Positions 39,200 through 49,120 of a stretch of DNA of 64,000 nt are shown here, one piece after another. This stretch comes from an uncultured Gammaproteobacteria bacterium (lineage in GTDB: Bacteria > Pseudomonadota > Gammaproteobacteria > GCA-001735895): contig CAMYLU010000002.1 of assembly GCA_947259485.1 (NCBI GenBank), positions 1 to 64,000 on the forward strand. The letters are read 5' to 3'. A program made the position numbers and the translations under genes. The notes beneath the pieces were generated by a model. That model ran no database searches. It was not told the DNA's origin and was given only the letters and a program-made list of their open reading frames with translations. How positions within the stretch are numbered: position 1 is the stretch's first letter; the number at the start of each line of letters is the position of its first letter.

Positions 39200-40094
39200 T
39201 GCCCAGGTCTTCGAGTCCCTGGTTGAAGAATTCCAGCAAAGAGTAGACAAAGCGCTCGATCACTGGCTTCCACAAGCCGATGTTTACCCGTTGCGATTGC
39301 ACCAGGCGATGCGATACGCGGTACTCGCTCCCGGAAAGAGAGTGCGGCCGGTCCTGGTATACGCAACTGCATCGGCCCTCGGCATTGACCTGGAAAGGGT
39401 CGATGGCGCCGCCGCTGCAGTTGAAATCATTCATGCCTATTCACTGATCCATGACGACCTGCCGGCCATGGATGATGACGACTTGAGGCGCGGCCGACCC
39501 ACCTGTCATCGCGAGTTCGATGAAGCCACGGCCATACTCGCGGGTGATGCCTTGCAGGCGCTGGCTTTTTACATCATCAGCCACGACCCACAGATGACCG
39601 ATGATGCGGCAGCTCGTCTTCAAATGATCGACAAGCTGGCCCTGTTTTCCGGGTCGCGTGGCATGGCCGGAGGCCAGGCCATCGATCTCGCCGCGGTTGG
39701 CAAAACGCTGAATATAGCCGAGCTCGAGACCATGCATATTCATAAAACCGGCGCCTTGATCCGCACCTGTATACAACTGGTAGCACTCAGCACCAGCAAC
39801 CTGACACGGCAACAATTCAAGGCGCTTGATTCCTATGCCAAGCATATTGGTCTCTCGTTCCAGGTTCAGGATGATATTCTCGATGTCACCGGTGATACCG
39901 CGACCCTGGGAAAGACACAGGGCTCCGACAGTGCCCGCAATAAACCGACCTTCCCCGCAATTATCGGCCTCGAGGCATCTCATGAAAAAGCCCAGGAACT
40001 GCATCAGAATGCGTTACAGGCACTTACGATATTTGGTGAGGAGGTCGACATTTTAAGGTATATTTCGGCCTGGTTTGTCGAGCGGAAAAACTAG
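39189..40094 (+). CDS. ispA: (2E,6E)-farnesyl diphosphate synthase
   Basis: From ATG 39189 a 301-residue polyprenyl synthase: first aspartate-rich motif DDLPAMDDDDLRRGRPTCH, second QVQDDILDVTGD, and the KTGALI lysine. The residues before the first motif (YSLIHDDLP) suit C15 chain length. It makes farnesyl diphosphate from IPP and DMAPP. It overlaps xseB and precedes dxs, supplying the same isoprenoid pathway. Confidence 0.95.
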   Translation: MKIDAQVFESLVEEFQQRVDKALDHWLPQADVYPLRLHQAMRYAVLAPGKRVRPVLVYATASALGIDLERVDGAAAAVEIIHAYSLIHDDLPAMDDDDLRRGRPTCHREFDEATAILAGDALQALAFYIISHDPQMTDDAAARLQMIDKLALFSGSRGMAGGQAIDLAAVGKTLNIAELETMHIHKTGALIRTCIQLVALSTSNLTRQQFKALDSYAKHIGLSFQVQDDILDVTGDTATLGKTQGSDSARNKPTFPAIIGLEASHEKAQELHQNALQALTIFGEEVDILRYISAWFVERKN

Positions 40095-40159
40095 GTGCCC
40101 CTTCTACATTATAATCACGGGTTCAGCTTCCCTGTGACGTTACGCAGCAAGGAGCACTA

Positions 40160-42046
40160 GTGCTGGATAACAACTCATTGACTAAGATTAGCGAAACTTT
40201 TCCAATACTGGCGCAGATCGACAGTCCCATGGATTTGCGCGAACTCGACGAAGGCCAGTTGCCCGAACTGGCGGAAGAGATTCGAGCTTTCCTGTTGCAG
40301 AGCCTGTCAAGCACCGGCGGGCACCTTGCCTCCGGACTGGGCTCGGTGGAAATCACGATTGCGTTGCATTATTTGTTCGATACGCCCCATGACCGCCTGA
40401 TCTGGGATGTTGGACATCAGTGTTACCCGCATAAAATACTAACCGGTCGACGCGATCAAATGACCGGACTGCGGCAAAAAGGCGGCCTTTCAGGATTTCC
40501 TAAAATAACCGAATCGGAATACGACCATTTTGGTGCCGGTCATTCCAGCACGTCTATCAGTGCCGCCCTGGGTATGGAGATCGCTTCAAACTCGAAAGAC
40601 ATCGAGCGTAAGACAGTGGCTATCATCGGTGACGGTGGTATGACCGCCGGTATGGCCTACGAGGCGCTCAATCATGGCGGCGCCATCGATAACGATTTAC
40701 TGGTTATTTTAAACGATAACGAAATGTCTATTTCGCCCAATGTCGGCGCCATGTCCAAATACTTATCCAGTATCTGGTCGGGGAAGATTTATTCCAGTCT
40801 GCGCTCGGGCAGTAAAAAAGTATTAAAGCGCATTCCAAGCGCCTGGGAGTTGGCTAAACGCGCCGAGGAACACGTCAAGGGGATGGTGACGCCGGGGACG
40901 CTTTTCGAGGAGCTCGGTTTCTCTTATTTTGGGCCCATAGACGGTCATAACCTGAAAGATCTGTTATCGCTGATCCACAATCTACAGCAATTACCAGGTC
41001 CAAGAATGCTTCACATCGTCACCCGCAAAGGCAAGGGTTACCCTCCGGCCGAAGAAGATGCCTGCAAGTTTCACGGGGTTGGCCCGTTCAATCCCGAGAC
41101 CGGTGAAGTTAAATCTTCCAGCAAACCAGGCATGCAATCTTATACCAATATATTTTCTGACTGGCTGGTGGCAAAAGGTAATAAGGAGCCAAACTTGCAT
41201 GCCATAACCCCGGCAATGCGTGAAGGTTCGGGGCTGGTCAAATTTTCACAGGAAATGCCGGAGCGTTACCATGATGTCGGTATTGCCGAGCAACATGCGG
41301 TAACCCTGGCGGCCGGGATGGCATGCGAGGGCCTCAAACCCGTGGTCGCGATATATTCAACCTTCCTGCAGCGTGGTTACGATCAGTTTATACACGACAT
41401 CGCGGTCCAGGGTCTTGATGTAACTTTCGCGGTTGACAGGGCAGGAGTCGTCGGTGCTGACGGCGCAACTCACACTGGAAATTTTGATATTGCTTTTTGC
41501 CGATGCATTCCGGGCATTATCATGATGGCCCCGGCCAACGGTCAGGACATGTTCGAATTGCTGAATACTGCCTATCAATATCCCGGACCTGCCCTGGTCC
41601 GTTACCCCAGGGACAGTGTTGCACAACCCGCGGTGGTGACCGTTGACGATTGTGCCGAAATCGGCAAGGCGATCCAGACAAGATCTGGAAAACAAACTGC
41701 ATTACTGGTGTTCGGTAGCCTGTTTAGCATCGCGCAACCAATCGCCGACGAACTGGATTTAAGCCTCGTCAACATGCGTTTTATCAAACCGCTTGACGAA
41801 TCCCTGATTAAAGAATTGGCGGCCAGCCACGACTACCTGGTCACACTGGAAGATGCCAGTATTGTTGGTGGTGCGGGTTCGGCTGTACTCGAGTACCTTA
41901 GTCAGCAACAGATCAATATTCCACTTTTGCGCCTTGGACTCAGCGATGTATTTCCGTCCCAGGGCAGCCGCGAACAGGTACTTGAAGATTACGGAATAGA
42001 TAGCGCCACGATACGAAGTTCTATCGTCGAGTTCACCCGTAACTAA
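40160..42046 (+). CDS. dxs: 1-deoxy-D-xylulose-5-phosphate synthase
   Basis: A 628-residue ThDP enzyme beginning at GTG 40160 with AAGGAG five bases upstream. Motifs: HVASGLGSVE-like GGHLASGLGSVEITIALHY, ThDP-binding IGDGGMTAGMAYEALN with NDN, and C-terminal transketolase halves (DVGIAEQHAVTLAAGMA, GADGATHTGNFDIAF). It makes DXP from pyruvate and glyceraldehyde 3-phosphate, the entry to the MEP pathway. Confidence 0.97.
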   Translation: MLDNNSLTKISETFPILAQIDSPMDLRELDEGQLPELAEEIRAFLLQSLSSTGGHLASGLGSVEITIALHYLFDTPHDRLIWDVGHQCYPHKILTGRRDQMTGLRQKGGLSGFPKITESEYDHFGAGHSSTSISAALGMEIASNSKDIERKTVAIIGDGGMTAGMAYEALNHGGAIDNDLLVILNDNEMSISPNVGAMSKYLSSIWSGKIYSSLRSGSKKVLKRIPSAWELAKRAEEHVKGMVTPGTLFEELGFSYFGPIDGHNLKDLLSLIHNLQQLPGPRMLHIVTRKGKGYPPAEEDACKFHGVGPFNPETGEVKSSSKPGMQSYTNIFSDWLVAKGNKEPNLHAITPAMREGSGLVKFSQEMPERYHDVGIAEQHAVTLAAGMACEGLKPVVAIYSTFLQRGYDQFIHDIAVQGLDVTFAVDRAGVVGADGATHTGNFDIAFCRCIPGIIMMAPANGQDMFELLNTAYQYPGPALVRYPRDSVAQPAVVTVDDCAEIGKAIQTRSGKQTALLVFGSLFSIAQPIADELDLSLVNMRFIKPLDESLIKELAASHDYLVTLEDASIVGGAGSAVLEYLSQQQINIPLLRLGLSDVFPSQGSREQVLEDYGIDSATIRSSIVEFTRN

Positions 42047-42218
42047 TCAGGTAAGCGCAAAAATCCGAACCATGTTTGAGGCTCCCGGATTTATCACTGC
42101 CGTGAACCCGGTGCACGGTCCAGTTTAATTAATGGCGTCCGCATAAGCTTTATCCTACAATGCACCTTGTCGAGTAGTAAAAATCGACATAAATATCAAC
42201 AAGCTACAGAGTAAAGTT

Positions 42219-42428
42219 ATGTCTGAAACAGTATCCGGCACAGTTAAATGGTTTAACGATGCCAAGGGCTATGGTTTTATTTCGCAAGAGGGTGGAAAAG
42301 ACGTTTTTGTTCATTACAGTGCCATTCAGTCTGAGGGTCATAAAACACTTCAGCAAGGTCAGGCCGTAACGATGAAAGTTACGGATGGTGCTAAGGGCCC
42401 ACAGGCCGAAGACGTTGCACCCGCTTAA
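42219..42428 (+). CDS. cold-shock domain protein, CspA family
   Basis: A 69-residue OB-fold protein with RNP1 KGYGFISQ and RNP2 VFVHYSAI, beginning [11 protein letters not shown]. Csp proteins bind single-stranded RNA and DNA and melt secondary structure. The 172-base region between dxs and this gene may contain a long 5' leader as is common for csp genes, but I cannot define a promoter. The paralogue (CspA, C, D or E) cannot be told. Confidence 0.95.
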   Translation: MSETVSGTVKWFNDAKGYGFISQEGGKDVFVHYSAIQSEGHKTLQQGQAVTMKVTDGAKGPQAEDVAPA

Positions 42429-42493
42429 TATATAAAAATAACAATAGATATATACCTCAATCCCTGATTCCAGTCTCTAGTAGACAGGTTCAG

Positions 42494-42607
42494 TCAACCG
42501 GCGAAATTATCGATTTCGTTAGGATCGAGATTTTGTCCAATAATCAGGAAGCTCAGAGCAGGCCCACTATCGCCATTGCTCAATGTTAATGGGATAATTG
42601 GCGTCAT
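42494..42607 (-). pseudogene. possible remnant of a COG0523/CobW-type GTPase C-terminus
   Basis: Within the 320-base gap between the cold-shock gene and folE2, the minus strand reads ...NGDSGPALSFLIIGQNLDP then NEIDNFAG and a TGA stop at 42496-42494. This resembles the C-terminal end of COG0523 GTPases such as YjiA, whose end I recall as a VFIG...L...EI..AFAG pattern. Upstream the frame is closed by a TGA near 42637, so no GTPase domain is present. COG0523 genes often neighbour folE2 under zinc-limitation control. The match covers about 25 residues, recalled from memory, so this is tentative. The rest of the gap shows nothing clear. Confidence 0.35.
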
Positions 42608-42748
42608 GAATATTTGCCTTACCCCGGTTGCTCAGTATAATAACCAACCCTTTTACTCAGTTATTGCGATGCCAGTAAATTTCGCTCGGTGTGTCACGCA
42701 TTCAATGGTCTGCTTCGATACGCATAGTTTTTGCTCAAGGATCAAGTC

Positions 42749-43573
42749 ATGAATGGTGAACCAGCTCAGTCAACGATTTCGACGATTCCCGACGTCCAGG
42801 GATCTGCGGACACCCGCAAACTCGCTATCAACAAAGTCGGCATCAAAGATATCCGCCATCCTGTAATTGTCAAAGACCGCTCTGATGGTCAACAACATAC
42901 CATTGCCACCTTTAGCATGTTTGTTTTCCTGCCACATCAGTTCAAGGGCACTCACATGTCACGCTTTGTCAGCATACTGAACGATCACGAGAAGGAAATA
43001 TCCTATACCTCGTTTAACGATATGCTCAGGGAAATGGCCGAACTGCTCGAGGCAGAGTCGGGCTATATCGAAATGAAATTTCCCTACTTTGTGAACAAGA
43101 AAGCGCCGGTCTCCGGGGTTGAGTCGTTGCTTGACTACGAGGTTTCGTTGGTTGGAGAAATCAATGCTGGTGTTACCAGCACCCGAATCAAGGTGCAGAT
43201 ACCTGTTACCAGTCTGTGCCCCTGTTCCAAGTCGATTTCGGACTATGGCGCTCATAATCAGCGCTCCCACGTAACACTTGACGCCAGGACCAGTGGATTT
43301 ATCTGGATTGAAGAACTTATCGATATCGTCGAAAAACAGGCTTCATGCGAGCTCTACGGTTTGCTTAAGCGCCCCGATGAAAAATACGTAACCGAACGAG
43401 CTTATGACAATCCAAAGTTTGTTGAAGACATGGTTCGAGATATAGCGGGTGAATTGAACAAGGACGATCGTATTCGGCAATACGTACTCGAATCAGAGAA
43501 CTTTGAGTCGATTCATAATCACTCGGCCTATGCCCTGATCGAGTTTGACAAAGACGCCGCTAACGAAGTTTAA
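42749..43573 (+). CDS. folE2: GTP cyclohydrolase FolE2 (type IB)
   Basis: From ATG 42749, with AAGGA seven bases upstream, a 274-residue protein with FolE2 hallmarks: [24 protein letters not shown] at the start and the metal-site Cys in [22 protein letters not shown]. It converts GTP to dihydroneopterin triphosphate for folate, and works with metals other than zinc. In many bacteria folE2 is induced by zinc shortage through Zur; I found no convincing Zur box here. A possible COG0523 fragment lies just upstream. Confidence 0.95.
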   Translation: MNGEPAQSTISTIPDVQGSADTRKLAINKVGIKDIRHPVIVKDRSDGQQHTIATFSMFVFLPHQFKGTHMSRFVSILNDHEKEISYTSFNDMLREMAELLEAESGYIEMKFPYFVNKKAPVSGVESLLDYEVSLVGEINAGVTSTRIKVQIPVTSLCPCSKSISDYGAHNQRSHVTLDARTSGFIWIEELIDIVEKQASCELYGLLKRPDEKYVTERAYDNPKFVEDMVRDIAGELNKDDRIRQYVLESENFESIHNHSAYALIEFDKDAANEV

Positions 43574-44325
43574 ATAGAGATCCAGTCGAATCCATCATTC
43601 TGATTGGCGAGCACCGGAGCCGGCACGTCATCCAGTTGACGAATCAACCGGTCGACTATCACCGGGGCATTGTTCTTTTCCGAAATGTGAGCGGCAATCA
43701 GGCAGTTCAGTCTCGCGGTATCGATTTGTTGCAATAATTCTATCGACTGATGGTTCGACAGATGCCCGAGATTTCCTCCGACGCGCTGTTTCAGCATATC
43801 CGGGTATGGCCCTGATTCCAGCATGTCGGGATCATAGTTAAATTCAAGCAATAACGCATCGAGACAGCTAAATGCTTCTATGATATGCCGGGTTACATGT
43901 CCGGTATCGGTCAGAATGCCGAGGCGTTTGCCATTATCCAGCTGATGAAAAATAAACTGTAACGGCTCGCTCGCATCATGGGGTACCGTGATCGGCATAA
44001 CCTCGATTCCGCCAATAGTTACGGCCTGTCCCGCGACCAACCTGTGGTAATGAAAATTCGCTGCCAGCGCGGCGCGCGCGGTACCGACTGCAGTCCAAAG
44101 TGGAATATCGTGATTTCTGCAAAGACGTTCGATACCACCACTATGATCACCGTGTTCGTGGGTGAGCAACACCGCGTCTATTGAACCCGCTTCTATCTCG
44201 AATCGGTCCAGGCGCTGCGTGAATTGTTTTAATGAAAAACCGTTGTCGACAAGCAGCGTGGTATCTTCATGCTGAACCAGGGTGGCGTTGCCCCGACTGC
44301 CGCTTCCCAACGATGCGATACGCAT
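43570..44325 (-). CDS. MBL-fold metallo-hydrolase, YycJ/WalJ-like
   Basis: From ATG 44325 ([18 protein letters not shown]) a 251-residue protein with zinc motif [13 protein letters not shown], then [20 protein letters not shown] and [11 protein letters not shown], typical of the YycJ-type MBL family. Homologues include dsDNA exonuclease-like proteins; the substrate here is unknown. It starts one base after the bamC stop and converges with folE2 (4-base overlap of the ends). Confidence 0.85.
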   Translation of the reverse strand: MRIASLGSGSRGNATLVQHEDTTLLVDNGFSLKQFTQRLDRFEIEAGSIDAVLLTHEHGDHSGGIERLCRNHDIPLWTAVGTARAALAANFHYHRLVAGQAVTIGGIEVMPITVPHDASEPLQFIFHQLDNGKRLGILTDTGHVTRHIIEAFSCLDALLLEFNYDPDMLESGPYPDMLKQRVGGNLGHLSNHQSIELLQQIDTARLNCLIAAHISEKNNAPVIVDRLIRQLDDVPAPVLANQNDGFDWISI

Positions 44326-44326
44326 A

Positions 44327-45442
44327 CTATCTGATTTTCTTATACAGCAAGTCCAGGAAAGCCGCTCCGGCTGGAGAGGTATCAACATTTCCTGATCTCG
44401 TTTCGATCATTACTCGAGTAAGTTCATGGGTTACTTCAGCCAGAACCACGACGATCTGCTTTTCGACAGTTTCACTAGACTTGGAAAAAAACGAAAACAG
44501 CCCTTTATCGCCCGTCTTATCGGTAACCTGAGCGTTGATAGTTATAGCTCCCTCACCCGACAGGCGATTTTTGAACTCCGACTTTTCGATTTCGAAATTC
44601 ATTCGTTCAAGCTGATGGTAAACCCGGTTCCAGGCAATCCGGTAAGGATCTTTTACTATCAAGTACGGAGATTGTTGACTCGAATCAATGCGTTGGAATG
44701 CCCGCGGACTGAACAACTTAGCGCTGCTGACCTGCTGCTCTACCTCGGCCTTTTGCAAGCCCAGGAATATCATCAGGCGTGACAACATTTCGATTTCGAG
44801 TTCAGGTTCAGGCTGCCGAAAGCGCCATTGATTATCATCGTCATCAATTTGCTCATCTGCAATTCGCTTTAGACTCTCACCCAATTCCACTTCGTACCCG
44901 AGCTCAGTACCTCGATGAGCGATATAGATACGACTGATATTTTCTGTCTGATCTAACTCAACCCTGGTCCTGTATTGGTCCTGGCTGACAGCAAGATTTT
45001 CACCGACAAACAAACTTTTAAACCACGAGCTGTTTGCATCGCTGGGACCCTGCTCCGTCAACACCCATTCTGTCTGCATAATCCCGATGACGGGCTCATC
45101 AACCATCAGGCGATAGCCTTCCGAGAACCAGAAATTCTTAATCAACTGGTACAGATTGTCGATCGGTTCTTCAACGCTAAGCCAGTAAAAATCTCCACTT
45201 CCCTCAAGCCGAAGTGAATCTACCCTGGCCAGCACCGGGACCTTGTTCTTCGCGGTTGAGTCAGCGCCGGAAAATCCAGCGGGTAATTCAAATTCAGACT
45301 CCTGGTTGAAATCGGATAGGTCTGGGGGCAATTCCAGATCATTACCCAGTGATGCGTCGAGGTAACGTTTATCTGTACCCGTGCTGCAAGCCACAAGCAA
45401 TACTGCAAGTATCAAAAAAGATGCAGCCCGGATAAATCTCAT
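44327..45442 (-). CDS. bamC: outer membrane protein assembly factor BamC
   Basis: A 371-residue lipoprotein from ATG 45442: signal MRFIRAASFLILAVLLVAC with lipobox Cys at residue 19, an unstructured stretch with LELPPDLSDF (the BamD-binding region), then two helix-grip domains (SVEEPIDNLYQLIKNFWFSEGY and VKDPYRIAWNRVYHQLERMNFEI). BamC belongs to the beta-barrel assembly machine. It overlaps dapA by four bases (ATGA), the usual dapA-bamC pairing. Confidence 0.92.
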   Translation of the reverse strand: MRFIRAASFLILAVLLVACSTGTDKRYLDASLGNDLELPPDLSDFNQESEFELPAGFSGADSTAKNKVPVLARVDSLRLEGSGDFYWLSVEEPIDNLYQLIKNFWFSEGYRLMVDEPVIGIMQTEWVLTEQGPSDANSSWFKSLFVGENLAVSQDQYRTRVELDQTENISRIYIAHRGTELGYEVELGESLKRIADEQIDDDDNQWRFRQPEPELEIEMLSRLMIFLGLQKAEVEQQVSSAKLFSPRAFQRIDSSQQSPYLIVKDPYRIAWNRVYHQLERMNFEIEKSEFKNRLSGEGAITINAQVTDKTGDKGLFSFFSKSSETVEKQIVVVLAEVTHELTRVMIETRSGNVDTSPAGAAFLDLLYKKIR

Positions 45443-46314
45443 AGTGCCCCGCATTCAGCTAAAGCTTGCCGGAGCGGTTGTTGATACTGCTCGTCTAAAA
45501 CTGTCATCGGTAAGCGCAGATTCAATTCGCCAAAGCCCATTTGGGAAACGGCCCATTTGACCGGTATCGGGTTCGACTCAATGAACAATAGCCGATGTAA
45601 TTCAGCGATTTCCGCATCGGCTTCCCTGGCCTCGGCAGCTTTAGCTTGCAGAGCGAGCTGACACATATTGGCCATTTTGGAAGGCACTACATTGGCGGTG
45701 ACGGAAATGGCACCATGACCTCCGTTTAAAATAAACTCACAGGTGGTGGAATCGTCGCCAGTTAACAAGGCAAAACCGTCATCGACCTGGCGCTTGATAT
45801 CGGCAAGTCGCTCCATACTGCCGGTCGCTTCCTTGATGCCCACGATATTACCAACTTTCGCCAGTTCGGCGACGGTATCAGCCTGCATGTCACAGGCGGT
45901 ACGCCCCGGGACGTTGTAAAGAATCTGCGCGATATCGACTGCACCGGCTATTGCCTGATGGTGTAATACCAGGCCTTTTTGTGTTGGCTTATTGTAATAA
46001 GGCGTTACCAACAGCGCCGCTTCAGCGCGGCTTGATTTTGCGCATTTGGTGAGTTCGATAGCTTCCGAGGTCGAGTTGGCACCGGTGCCGGCAATCATCG
46101 GCAAGCGTTGCTTAATCATCTCGTAGCTTTTATGCAACAGGTCGCAATGCTCGTCGGGACTAAGCGTTGCCGATTCGCCAGTCGTACCGGCAATCACAAG
46201 CGCCTCGGTTCCTTCACGCACATGAAAATCGATCAGCGCTTCCAGCTGCGAAAAATCAACGTCACCATTGCCGAGCATTGGTGTCACCAAAGCTACGATA
46301 CTGCCTTTAAACAT
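45439..46314 (-). CDS. dapA: 4-hydroxy-tetrahydrodipicolinate synthase
   Basis: From ATG 46314 (MFKGSIVALVTPM) a 291-residue enzyme; AGGG lies seven bases upstream, and an upstream ATG at 46341 would add nine odd residues. Motifs: GTTGESATLSPDEH, VTPYYNKPTQKGL, catalytic Tyr in LYNVPGRT, Schiff-base Lys in GIKEATG. It condenses pyruvate with aspartate semialdehyde in lysine and diaminopimelate synthesis. Confidence 0.97.
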   Translation of the reverse strand: MFKGSIVALVTPMLGNGDVDFSQLEALIDFHVREGTEALVIAGTTGESATLSPDEHCDLLHKSYEMIKQRLPMIAGTGANSTSEAIELTKCAKSSRAEAALLVTPYYNKPTQKGLVLHHQAIAGAVDIAQILYNVPGRTACDMQADTVAELAKVGNIVGIKEATGSMERLADIKRQVDDGFALLTGDDSTTCEFILNGGHGAISVTANVVPSKMANMCQLALQAKAAEAREADAEIAELHRLLFIESNPIPVKWAVSQMGFGELNLRLPMTVLDEQYQQPLRQALAECGAL

Positions 46315-46392
46315 GGACAAACCCTGTTCTCCCATGGCCAATTAAGGGGCGTATGTTATAAAGACTGCTATGAATGTACAAGAAAATGCTGC

Positions 46393-47454
46393 TTATTCAG
46401 CTATTAACTCATCGGAAGGCCAGGCCTTGATAATAGCCTGGATCAGTGTCGCCAACGGAATCGCAAAGAAAACACCCCAAACCCCCCAGAGACTGCCGAA
46501 GAATACAACCGCGACGATGATCGCAACCGGATGCAAGTTGACCACTTCAGAGAACAGTAAAGGCACCAGCAGGTTACCGTCCAGAAACTGGATAAAGGCG
46601 TAAATAGCCATTAACCAGCCAAACTCCGAAGTGAAGCCCCACTGGAAAAAAGCAATCAGCGCGACAGGGATCGTCACCACGGTGGCCCCGACATAGGGAA
46701 TAATAACCGACAGACCGACCGCGAGGCTCAGCAGCATCGCGTAATTCAGCCCCATAATCGCAAACGCAACGTAACTTGCCGACCAGATGATCAGAACTTC
46801 GATCACCTTGCCACGCACATAACTGGCAATCTTGATATCGAGTTCTGCCCAGACGGTGCGCAGCAATCTGCGTTCTTCGGGCAGAAAATCAGCAAGCCAG
46901 CGCAGAATCAGGTTTTTGTCTTTTAGAAAAAAGAAGACCATCAACGGCAGCAGTATCATGTAAACCAGAAAGGTGATTATTCCCACGACCGAAGACAGGG
47001 ATAAGCTCACTACACGTTGTCCGAAATTGCTCAATTCGGTGCGTGCCAGGGTCAGTAATTCCTCAATTTGCCTGGCCGAGACATAGTCAGGATACTCCTC
47101 GGGTAGTCGCAACAATAACTGCTGTCCCTGGCTTAACATACTCGGCATTTCGCGAAACAACTCGGTGACCTGCCTTGAGAGCAATGGCAATAACACGAAG
47201 AACACCAGAATTATCGCGGTAATCATGAGTGTGGTGACAACGCTCGCCGCTACCGTGCGCCCGAGATTAATCTTGTGCAACCATATCACCAGGCCTTCGG
47301 CCAGGTAGGCAATAATCATGGCGACCAGAATCGGCAGTAAATGAGCATGCAGTACGAAAATCAGCAACGCGCCTGCGATCAGGATAAAGGCGAAAATCAC
47401 CGTTTGTGGGTCGGTGAAATGGCGACGGTACCACTGCTCCAGAATCTCAAACAT
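46393..47454 (-). CDS. AI-2E family transporter (PerM-like permease)
   Basis: A 353-residue membrane protein with about seven to eight segments and the family features VFFFLKDKNLILRWLADFLPEERR, GLSVIIPYVGATVVTIPVALIA, and FLDGNLLVPLLFSEVVNLHPVAIIVAVVFFGSLWGVWGV. E. coli PerM is a member; YdgG/TqsA exports AI-2, other members move ions or unknown substrates. It follows the LysR gene by 37 bases on the same strand. Confidence 0.88.
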   Translation of the reverse strand: MFEILEQWYRRHFTDPQTVIFAFILIAGALLIFVLHAHLLPILVAMIIAYLAEGLVIWLHKINLGRTVAASVVTTLMITAIILVFFVLLPLLSRQVTELFREMPSMLSQGQQLLLRLPEEYPDYVSARQIEELLTLARTELSNFGQRVVSLSLSSVVGIITFLVYMILLPLMVFFFLKDKNLILRWLADFLPEERRLLRTVWAELDIKIASYVRGKVIEVLIIWSASYVAFAIMGLNYAMLLSLAVGLSVIIPYVGATVVTIPVALIAFFQWGFTSEFGWLMAIYAFIQFLDGNLLVPLLFSEVVNLHPVAIIVAVVFFGSLWGVWGVFFAIPLATLIQAIIKAWPSDELIAE

Positions 47455-47491
47455 GATGCGAAACTTTATTCATCGTAGGCGTAAATGAAAG

Positions 47492-48394
47492 CTACTTGTT
47501 ATTCTTAAAGTAAGAACGCGCGAACTCGAGTAATTTTTCCATTACCGTCACCCGAAATTTCTGTCGTTGACGAACGAACGAAAAAGGCCGACTCAACGGC
47601 GGATCGAGTTGTAATTCGCAAAGCGTGTTCAATTTTAATTCCTTGCCGATAATCGATCGCGAAATTATGGTGATACCCATGCCTGCTTCAACGGCTCCTT
47701 TAATCGACTCCGGGCTACCAAGCTCGAGGCTGAAGTTCAAATCGTTGGGATTGATCTTTTCCTCAACCAGGTACTGCATGATTACATCGCGCGTACCGGA
47801 ACCCTCTTCGCGGCTGACAAACGGATACTTCACTATATCGGAAGCCTTTACCTTGCCACCGCGTCTGGCGAGCTCGTGATCGGGCGCGGCAATCACAACC
47901 AGTTGATCATCGTGACACACTTCGACTATCAGGTTCTTGTTGCTCACCGGCGACTCGACCACGCCAAGGTCAATCACATTGTGTTCAACCATCGATACAA
48001 TACCTTCAGAGTTTGAAACCTTGAGTCGCAGGTTAATGTCCGGGTAGCGAATCTTAAACTCTCCGAGCAAGGCTGGCAGCATGTATTCGGCAATCGTGGT
48101 ACTTGCGCCTATGGTCAGTGCACCACTGATTTCACCGGTCAAATCACGAACCGTATTTTCCATCTCGGAATACAGGTCAAAGATGCGTTCGGCAAATTCG
48201 GAAACACGTTCTCCGGCCGGGGTTAAATTGACTTTATTATGAGTGCGATCAAACAGGCGTGTATTGAAATACTCTTCGAGTTGACGTACCTGGAAGGTTA
48301 CGGCGGGTTGGGTCATGTGCAGCGCTTCTGCCGCTTTGGTAAAACTTAGCAACCTGGCAACGGTGTGGAAAACCTTGAGTCTGCGATCGCTCAT
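47492..48394 (-). CDS. LysR-family transcriptional regulator
   Basis: From ATG 48394 (MSDRRLKVFHTVARLLSFTKAAEALHMTQPAVTFQVRQLE) a 300-residue regulator: winged helix-turn-helix at residues 5-63, then a periplasmic-binding-protein-like effector domain (GASTTIAEYMLPALLGEFKIRYPDI, SREEGSGTRDVIMQYL). The effector domain resembles the CysB/CbbR branch with a phosphate- or sulfate-type pocket, but the ligand is not predictable. The AT-rich 204-base region to the next gene, with TATATA runs, is where its own promoter should lie. Confidence 0.88.
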   Translation of the reverse strand: MSDRRLKVFHTVARLLSFTKAAEALHMTQPAVTFQVRQLEEYFNTRLFDRTHNKVNLTPAGERVSEFAERIFDLYSEMENTVRDLTGEISGALTIGASTTIAEYMLPALLGEFKIRYPDINLRLKVSNSEGIVSMVEHNVIDLGVVESPVSNKNLIVEVCHDDQLVVIAAPDHELARRGGKVKASDIVKYPFVSREEGSGTRDVIMQYLVEEKINPNDLNFSLELGSPESIKGAVEAGMGITIISRSIIGKELKLNTLCELQLDPPLSRPFSFVRQRQKFRVTVMEKLLEFARSYFKNNK

Positions 48395-48598
48395 TGCGTG
48401 CGTTAGCCCATTTATCCGGGGTAACATTATATATTGTTTTTATAGATACCTACAGAATAGATAAATTTGATTGATGATTGACGTCAAAAAATGCTTCGGA
48501 AATTATAGAGATAACATTAAAAAAAGATTGTAAATATTGGGATGACAACTATTCTTTGGGTTCATAGACTAAAGAACACGGCGAAAACAGGGAAAACC

Positions 48599-49024
48599 AT
48601 GCGCTACTTGATTTACCTGATGTTCCTGGCCTCAATGACTCTGAATGCGGGTACGATTCACAAATGGGTCGATGAGGAAGGCAATGTCCACTACGGTGAT
48701 GCACCGCCAGTTGCCGCCAAAACCGAGGGCGTGCGCGTGCAGTCAGCCCCGAGCAATCCCGGTAAGGCACTTCCCCGGCTATCCGCGCCAAAAAGTTCCG
48801 AAAACACCGGAACTGGCACAACCGCAGCTGCCGATAACAATAATATCCCTGAAGACCAGGCCAGACTCGCTTGTGAAAAGGCGCAAGAAGACCTCAAGGT
48901 CATAAGTAATAGTGATCGCGTCAAGCTGCGATCTGCCGACGGCAGCACACGCTATATGACGACCGAGGAAATCGAGGAACGCAAAATCCAGAGCGAAGCC
49001 GACGTTGAGCGCTTCTGCCAGTAA
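48599..49024 (+). CDS. DUF4124 domain-containing exported protein
   Basis: From ATG 48599, with AGGG upstream, a 141-residue protein: signal peptide (about 1-17), DUF4124 core IHKWVDEEGNVHYGDAPP (residues 18-35), a Ser/Thr/Pro-rich linker, then a charged helical C-terminus with two Cys. DUF4124 proteins are small periplasmic factors of unknown role, common in gammaproteobacteria. A longer frame from 48542 lacks the signal at its start. Confidence 0.8.
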   Translation: MRYLIYLMFLASMTLNAGTIHKWVDEEGNVHYGDAPPVAAKTEGVRVQSAPSNPGKALPRLSAPKSSENTGTGTTAAADNNNIPEDQARLACEKAQEDLKVISNSDRVKLRSADGSTRYMTTEEIEERKIQSEADVERFCQ

Positions 49025-49120
49025 AGGGACTTTGTACTTAATTTTCTGTTAACCGTTGGTGGAACCTCTATAATGCGCCGAATTAATTGTAAGGTGCATC
49101 AGCACCGCGTATGAATACCT

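Noticed and set aside
40110-40115. Perfect TATAAT upstream of dxs
   Set aside because: No -35 element or extended -10 TG at proper distance, and dxs probably belongs to the xseB-ispA transcript.
42063-42130. Stems AAATCCG/CGGATTT and CCGTG/CACGG after dxs
   Set aside because: Loops are long or stems short, and no T-run follows, so they do not qualify as an intrinsic terminator.
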